NCBI GenBank assembly: GCA_027031305.1
Contig: JALVRJ010000283.1
Location: 2,031-12,314 of the forward strand
Reading direction: 5' to 3'
DNA length: 10,284 nucleotides
From: Hyphomicrobiales bacterium
GTDB taxonomy: Bacteria > Pseudomonadota > Alphaproteobacteria > Rhizobiales > Aestuariivirgaceae
The notes beneath the pieces are model-generated. The model worked only from the letters and a program-made list of their open reading frames with translations, did no database searches and was not told the DNA's origin. This document shows positions 7,195 to 10,284 of the stretch, piece after piece (within the stretch, counting starts at the first letter, position 1; each line of letters starts with the position of its first letter). The position numbers and the translations under genes were made by a program.

Positions 7195-8067
7195 TCACTC
7201 GGCGGTTGCGGTGCCGCGGGAGAGGGCGAATTCGGCCCGGGCCTGTTGCAGGATGCGCCAGGAGGAATGGGTGAACAGCGCCGCCATGACAAAGGCCACC
7301 ACGATGTCGGGCCAGGCCGATCCGGTGAGCCAGACCAGCCACGAGGCGGCGATGACGCCGAGGTTGCCATAGGCGTCGTTGCGCGAACACAGCCAGACGG
7401 AGCGGACGTTGGCGTCGCCGTCCTTGTAGGGCAGCAACAGCAGCACCGAGGCGAGATTGGCGGCCAACGCGGCGAAGGCGATGGCGCCCATGACCGGAGC
7501 GGCGGGTGTTTGCAGGATCAGCGTGTGATACAGGGTGTTGCCCAGCACCCACATGCCCATGGCGAACAGCGAGACGCCCTTGACCATGGCGACACTGGCG
7601 CGCAGCCGCAGCGGCTTGCCGATGACGGCCAGCGACATGCCATAGGTGAGGGTGTCGCCAAGGAAATCCAGCGCGTCCGCCTTCAGCGCCTGCGAGCGGG
7701 CCATCATGCCGCCGAACATCTCCACCAGGAACATGGTTGCATTAATGACGATGACCATCCACAGGCGGCGGATGTATTCCGGCCTGGTGCCGTCGAAGGC
7801 GATGATGGTGGCCTCGCAGCCACAGCCGCCACCGTCGGCCGAGCAGGTGGCGCCGGAAGAGGGCGTGGCGGTGGGGCCGGAAGCGCTCGCGCAACAGCTC
7901 TCCCGTTCCCGCCCATGCGTTTCGCCACAGGTGTCCGCCGTGGATTCGCGCGTTTCGCAACAGGCGTTCGTGGCCTCTTCGTGCGTGTCGCAGCAGCTGT
8001 CGGTGGCGGGCGCGCGCGGTTCGCGGCGGGCCTGCCGGGCTTCGCGCGGAGTGGTGTTTTCGCTCAT
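7195..8067 (-). CDS. Cation diffusion facilitator (CDF) heavy-metal transporter with Cys-rich N-terminal repeats
   Basis: The 290-residue protein has about six membrane segments from residue 103 on and fits the CDF family, which exports divalent metals such as Zn, Cd or Co in exchange for protons. The TM2 metal site is DxxxD (Asp134, Asp138, in KADALDFLGD). The TM5 site is CxxxD (Cys227, Asp231, in WLCSRNDAYGNLG), with Cys where most CDFs have His or Asp. The first 84 residues hold ten Cys; four units of exactly 11 residues start with SCC, ACC, TCG and SCC (24-67), and GCGC ends the region. The C-terminal cytoplasmic domain of classical CDFs is absent. Start at 8067: AGGAAG lies about 8 bases upstream. 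It is divergent from the MerR gene and is probably its target. Metal specificity is unknown. Confidence 0.88.
   Translation of the reverse strand: MSENTTPREARQARREPRAPATDSCCDTHEEATNACCETRESTADTCGETHGRERESCCASASGPTATPSSGATCSADGGGCGCEATIIAFDGTRPEYIRRLWMVIVINATMFLVEMFGGMMARSQALKADALDFLGDTLTYGMSLAVIGKPLRLRASVAMVKGVSLFAMGMWVLGNTLYHTLILQTPAAPVMGAIAFAALAANLASVLLLLPYKDGDANVRSVWLCSRNDAYGNLGVIAASWLVWLTGSAWPDIVVAFVMAALFTHSSWRILQQARAEFALSRGTATAE
7867..7998 (-). repeat. Four 33-bp tandem units encoding an 11-residue Cys repeat
   Basis: Codons 24-67 of the CDF gene form four in-phase 33-bp units: 7998-7966, 7965-7933, 7932-7900 and 7899-7867. They encode SCCDTHEEATN, ACCETRESTAD, TCGETHGRERE and SCCASASGPTA. 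On the coding strand the units share a core close to CTGTTGCGAAACGC, so similarity is visible in DNA as well as protein. The first three units are clear and the fourth keeps only the start. Confidence 0.65.
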
Positions 8068-8097
8068 GGCCGGTCTTCCTGTCGAGGGTCGATTTCA

Positions 8098-8127
8098 TTT
8101 GCCGGCCTTCCTTCTACACCCTACAAT
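8098..8127 (+). promoter_or_regulatory. Candidate promoter of the merR-type gene
   Basis: TTTGCC (8098-8103) and TACAAT (8122-8127) with an 18-bp spacer face the regulator gene. The -10 lies inside the dyad 8121-8135, so a bound regulator would cover it; this suggests autorepression of the kind common for MerR proteins. The -35 match is only fair. Confidence 0.4.
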
Positions 8128-8141
8128 CCTTGTAGAGGCAA
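8111..8141 (-). promoter_or_regulatory. MerR-type promoter/operator of the CDF gene
   Basis: On the - strand, TTGCCT (8141-8136) serves as -35 and TAGAAG (8116-8111) as -10, with a 19-bp spacer. MerR-family activators act on promoters with such overlong 19-20 bp spacers. The spacer contains a perfect dyad, CTACAA-GGA-TTGTAG (8135-8121), the expected operator, followed by GGGTGTA as in CadR/PbrR-type promoters. Transcription would start about 35-40 bp before the CDF ATG at 8067. Confidence 0.65.
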
Positions 8142-8152
8142 GGGCTGCAAAC

Positions 8153-8665
8153 ATGGGAGTGCCGGAAAACATGTCCGCGACGAGGAAAGGCGGAACGAGA
8201 CGCGAGCTGAGCATAGGACAATTGGCCAGGGCCGCCGGCACCTCGGTGCAGACAGTGCGCTGGTACGAGCAGCAGGGATTGTTGCCAAGGCCGGAGCGCA
8301 CCCCCGGCGGTCAGCGTCGCTATGACGAGGAAGCGCTGAAGCGGCTCGTCTTCATTCGCCATGCACGCGCGCTGGGCCTGACGCTGGACGACATCCGGGC
8401 CCTGCTGGCGCTGGCGGACAACCCGGCGGCGCCTTGCGAGGAGGCCGACGCCATCATCCGCCGCGAGCTCGAGCGCGTGCGCGGGAAGATCGCGCAGCTG
8501 AGGGCGCTGGAACGCGAGTATGTCCGGATGCTCGAGGAATGCCCGGCGCGCGAGGTGCGCAGTTGCCGCATCATCGAGATCCTGTCCGACCATGACCAAT
8601 GCCTGCACGAGCAGCACCCGGGGCCGGACGACGCCGTGCCGCGCGGGCGCCAGGCGCGGGGCTGA
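8153..8665 (+). CDS. MerR-family metal-responsive transcriptional regulator (CadR/PbrR/ZntR-like)
   Basis: The N-terminal winged helix-turn-helix, LSIGQLARAAGTSVQTVRWY then EQQGLL and PGGQRRY, lies at about 19-57 and is typical of MerR. It is followed by the LGLTLDDIRALLAL segment and a long dimerisation helix. Candidate metal ligands are Cys95 (APCEEADAI, placed like the conserved Cys of ZntR/CadR), Cys130, Cys138 and Cys150, with His147, His152 and His155 in the tail. In this family, metal binding underwinds a promoter with a long spacer and activates an efflux gene, here most likely the divergent CDF. The ATG at 8153 is preferred because AAGGG lies 8 bases upstream; an ATG at 8171 would give 164 instead of 170 residues. 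The metal cannot be named from sequence. Confidence 0.9.
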   Translation: MGVPENMSATRKGGTRRELSIGQLARAAGTSVQTVRWYEQQGLLPRPERTPGGQRRYDEEALKRLVFIRHARALGLTLDDIRALLALADNPAAPCEEADAIIRRELERVRGKIAQLRALEREYVRMLEECPAREVRSCRIIEILSDHDQCLHEQHPGPDDAVPRGRQARG

Positions 8666-8703
8666 CGATTGGTGGTTGCCAATTGATAAGGCCGGGCGGG
8701 ATG

Positions 8704-8741
8704 CTTGGCATGAAATGGCCATTGCCGCTATAGCTGGCAAT
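8704..8741 (+). promoter_or_regulatory. Candidate promoter and palindrome upstream of rpiA
   Basis: CTTGGC (8704-8709) and CTATAG (8728-8733) are separated by 18 bp, close to the alphaproteobacterial housekeeping pattern CTTGAC-N17-CTATAT. The -10 sits in a near-perfect palindrome: ATTGCC (8721-8726), GCTATAGC (8727-8734), one extra T, then GGCAAT (8736-8741). The palindrome could be an operator. It lies about 40 bp before the rpiA ATG. Confidence 0.4.
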
Positions 8742-8778
8742 CAGGTGAACAACCGGCGGAAGAAGAAGAGGGGAAGCC

Positions 8779-9489
8779 ATGTCCATCGAGGAACAGAAGA
8801 AGGCGGCGGCCGTCGCGGCCCTGGATTACATCGAGAATGGCATGAAGGTGGGGCTGGGCACCGGCTCCACGGCGAATTATTTCATCGATGCGTTGGGCGA
8901 GCGGGTGAAAGGGGGATTGGACGTGTTGTGCGTGCCCACCTCCATCGCCTCGGAGGAGCGCGCGCGCGAGCTTGGCATTCCGCTGTCGACGCTGGACGAC
9001 ACGCCGGAGCTGGACGTGACGGTGGACGGCGCGGACGAAATCCTGGAAGGGCCGCTGGTGCTGATCAAGGGCGGTGGCGGCGCCCTGACGCGGGAGAAGA
9101 TCGTCGCCTCCAGCTCGAAAAAAATGGTGGTCATCGCCGACGCTGGCAAGCTGAAATCGGCTGGTGATTTCGGCGCCTTTCCCCTGCCGGTGGAAATCCT
9201 GCCCTTCGGAGCGCGGGCAACCATCCTGAAAATGCGCCGGGCGATCGAGAAGCTGGGCATGAGCGGCGAGCTGGTGGTGCGCGAGAAGAATGGTGGGGAG
9301 GCCTTTGTCACCGACAACGGCGGCTTCATCGTGGATTGTCATCTGGGACATGTCACGCAGCCCGAGAAGTTGGCGGGCAAATTGCGGCGCATTCCGGGCG
9401 TGGTGGAGCAGGGGTTGTTCGTGGGCATCGCCTCGGTGGCACTGGTGGCGACGGATGAGGGCGTGCGGGTGCTGGAGAAACAGGCCTGA
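8779..9489 (+). CDS. rpiA: Ribose-5-phosphate isomerase A
   Basis: RpiA interconverts ribose 5-phosphate and ribulose 5-phosphate in the non-oxidative pentose phosphate pathway, in the cytosol. The 236-residue product is of normal or slightly long length. The phosphate-binding loop GLGTGSTA lies at 25-32. Asp83 and Asp86 (DGADE) and Lys97 and Glu106 (KGGGGALTREK) correspond to the known E. coli active-site residues Asp81, Asp84, Lys94 and Glu103. The ATG at 8779 has a strong ribosome site (AGGGGAAG). The gene follows the MerR gene after 113 bp with its own likely promoter, so it is probably independent of metal control. queF follows after 38 bp and may be co-transcribed. Confidence 0.96.
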   Translation: MSIEEQKKAAAVAALDYIENGMKVGLGTGSTANYFIDALGERVKGGLDVLCVPTSIASEERARELGIPLSTLDDTPELDVTVDGADEILEGPLVLIKGGGGALTREKIVASSSKKMVVIADAGKLKSAGDFGAFPLPVEILPFGARATILKMRRAIEKLGMSGELVVREKNGGEAFVTDNGGFIVDCHLGHVTQPEKLAGKLRRIPGVVEQGLFVGIASVALVATDEGVRVLEKQA

Positions 9490-9527
9490 GCCACGGGTGC
9501 TCGGCGCCAATATTTCTGGAGTGAGCC

Positions 9528-9998
9528 ATGAACGATGGCATCACCAAGCAGGAAGACCTGGAAGGCCTGAGCAAGCTGGGGCGCGATTCCGTCCCCGAGC
9601 GCAAGCTGGAGGCCTTCCCCAACCGTTCGCCGGGGCGGTTCTACCTGGTGTCGGTGGAAACGCACGAGTTCACCTGCCTGTGCCCGGTCACCGGCCAGCC
9701 GGACTTCGCGCGCATTCGCATCGACTACGTGCCGGATGCGAAAATCGTCGAATCGAAATCGCTGAAGCTCTACTTCTGGTCGTTCCGCAACGAAAAGGTA
9801 TTTCACGAACACGGCACCAACGTGTTCTTGGATGATCTCGTGGCGGCGCTGGACCCGCATTACATCCGCGTGGTGGGCATGTTCAACATCCGCGGCGGCA
9901 TCGCCATCACCACCACGGCGGAACACGTGAAAACACCGGAAGCGAAGGAATTCGCCCTGCCGCTGTTGCCCAGGCCGCAAATTCTCATGTCGCGATAA
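9528..9998 (+). CDS. queF: NADPH-dependent 7-cyano-7-deazaguanine reductase, short (YkvM-type) QueF
   Basis: QueF reduces preQ0 (7-cyano-7-deazaguanine) to preQ1 with two NADPH, the last free-base step before insertion into tRNA in queuosine synthesis. The 156-residue product is the unimodular type, related to B. subtilis YkvM rather than the double-length E. coli form. The catalytic Cys52 lies in TCLCPVTGQPDF, with Asp59 as the proton donor. The QueF NADPH-binding motif ESKSLK is at 75-80, followed by LYFWSFRNEKVFHE; Glu94 fits the substrate-binding Glu. The ATG at 9528 is preceded by GGAG at about 7 bases. It follows rpiA by 38 bp and converges on tadA, leaving only 18 bp between stops. No queuosine riboswitch was recognised. 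Confidence 0.96.
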   Translation: MNDGITKQEDLEGLSKLGRDSVPERKLEAFPNRSPGRFYLVSVETHEFTCLCPVTGQPDFARIRIDYVPDAKIVESKSLKLYFWSFRNEKVFHEHGTNVFLDDLVAALDPHYIRVVGMFNIRGGIAITTTAEHVKTPEAKEFALPLLPRPQILMSR

Positions 9999-10016
9999 TG
10001 CTGGCGAAAGAGTGTG

Positions 10017-10284
10017 TTATCGCCTCTTCCTGAAGAATCGCTGCAATAGTTCCCGTGCCCGCTCCGCGCCAAGGCCGTCATAGATCTCGGGGCGGTGGTG
10101 GCAAGTGGGGTGGGTGAAGATGCGCGGGCCATGGTGCACGCCGCCCATCTTCTCGTCGTCGGCGGCGAAATAGAGCCGGCGGATGCGGGCGTGGGAAATG
10201 GCCGTGGCGCACATGGGGCAGGGCTCCAGCGTGACGAACAGGTCGCAGCCCGGCAGGCGCTCGCCACCCAGCTTGCGGCAGGCC
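10017..10284 (-). CDS. tadA: tRNA adenosine(34) deaminase TadA, C-terminal part
   Basis: Partial gene: the 5' end lies beyond the right edge, and 88 residues to the TAA stop at 10019-10017 are visible. The cytidine-deaminase-fold zinc motif PCxxC appears as TLEPCPMCATAISHARI, followed by RLYFAADDEKMGGVHHG, PEIYDGLGAERARELLQRFF and a basic RKRR end. TadA converts the wobble adenosine of tRNA-Arg(ACG) to inosine. The matching HAE zinc/catalytic motif must lie outside the window. A guanine or other nucleoside deaminase of the same fold is the main alternative, but the AADDEKMGGV and IYDGLGAERA strings favour TadA. It converges on queF with 18 bp between stops; no terminator hairpin is evident there. 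Confidence 0.9.
   Translation of the reverse strand, partial: ACRKLGGERLPGCDLFVTLEPCPMCATAISHARIRRLYFAADDEKMGGVHHGPRIFTHPTCHHRPEIYDGLGAERARELLQRFFRKRR

Noticed and set aside
7108..8325. 405-residue + strand frame across the CDF gene and MerR start
   Set aside because: Gly/Ala/Arg-rich shadow; the CDF on the - strand and MerR in another frame explain the region.

Overview
This window is a GC-rich chromosomal segment, most likely from an alphaproteobacterium. Three things point that way. The order rsh - DUF2062 gene - acpS is an alphaproteobacterial arrangement. The gene at the left edge is one Rsh-type ppGpp enzyme. The dxs/recG gap holds a palindrome-ended repeat whose translation shows the IVIAG..PAI and KAGHDA strings common in spurious alphaproteobacterial intergenic ORFs. 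I cannot name the species.

Layout. Bases 1-1445 (+): the C-terminal ACT domain of the (p)ppGpp synthetase/hydrolase, a small DUF2062 membrane protein, and AcpS (holo-acyl-carrier-protein synthase). Bases 1624-3555 (+): dxs, the first enzyme of the non-mevalonate isoprenoid pathway. Bases 3556-4090: a 535-bp gap between converging genes. It holds a likely dxs terminator, a strong 18-bp hairpin whose right arm is also a G-quadruplex motif, and a 205-bp element with palindromic ends. Bases 4091-8067 (-): three genes in one direction, recG, a TauE/SafE (TSUP) membrane protein and a cation diffusion facilitator (CDF) with a Cys-rich tandem-repeat N-terminus. Bases 8153-8665 (+): a divergent MerR-family metal sensor. 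The 85-bp divergent gap carries a textbook MerR-type promoter (19-bp spacer with a central dyad) facing the CDF gene. Bases 8779-9998 (+): rpiA (ribose-5-phosphate isomerase) and queF (queuosine precursor reductase). Bases 10017-10284 (-): the 3' end of tadA (tRNA adenosine deaminase), converging on queF.

How it works together. Most genes are core housekeeping: stringent response, lipid carrier activation, isoprenoids, DNA repair, pentose phosphates and tRNA modification. The accessory piece is the MerR/CDF metal-efflux pair, with the TSUP transporter possibly read from the same promoter. I see no phage, CRISPR, toxin-antitoxin, IS transposase or RNA gene. The least ordinary features are the 11-residue Cys repeat and Cys-containing transport site of the CDF protein, and the structured dxs-recG gap.
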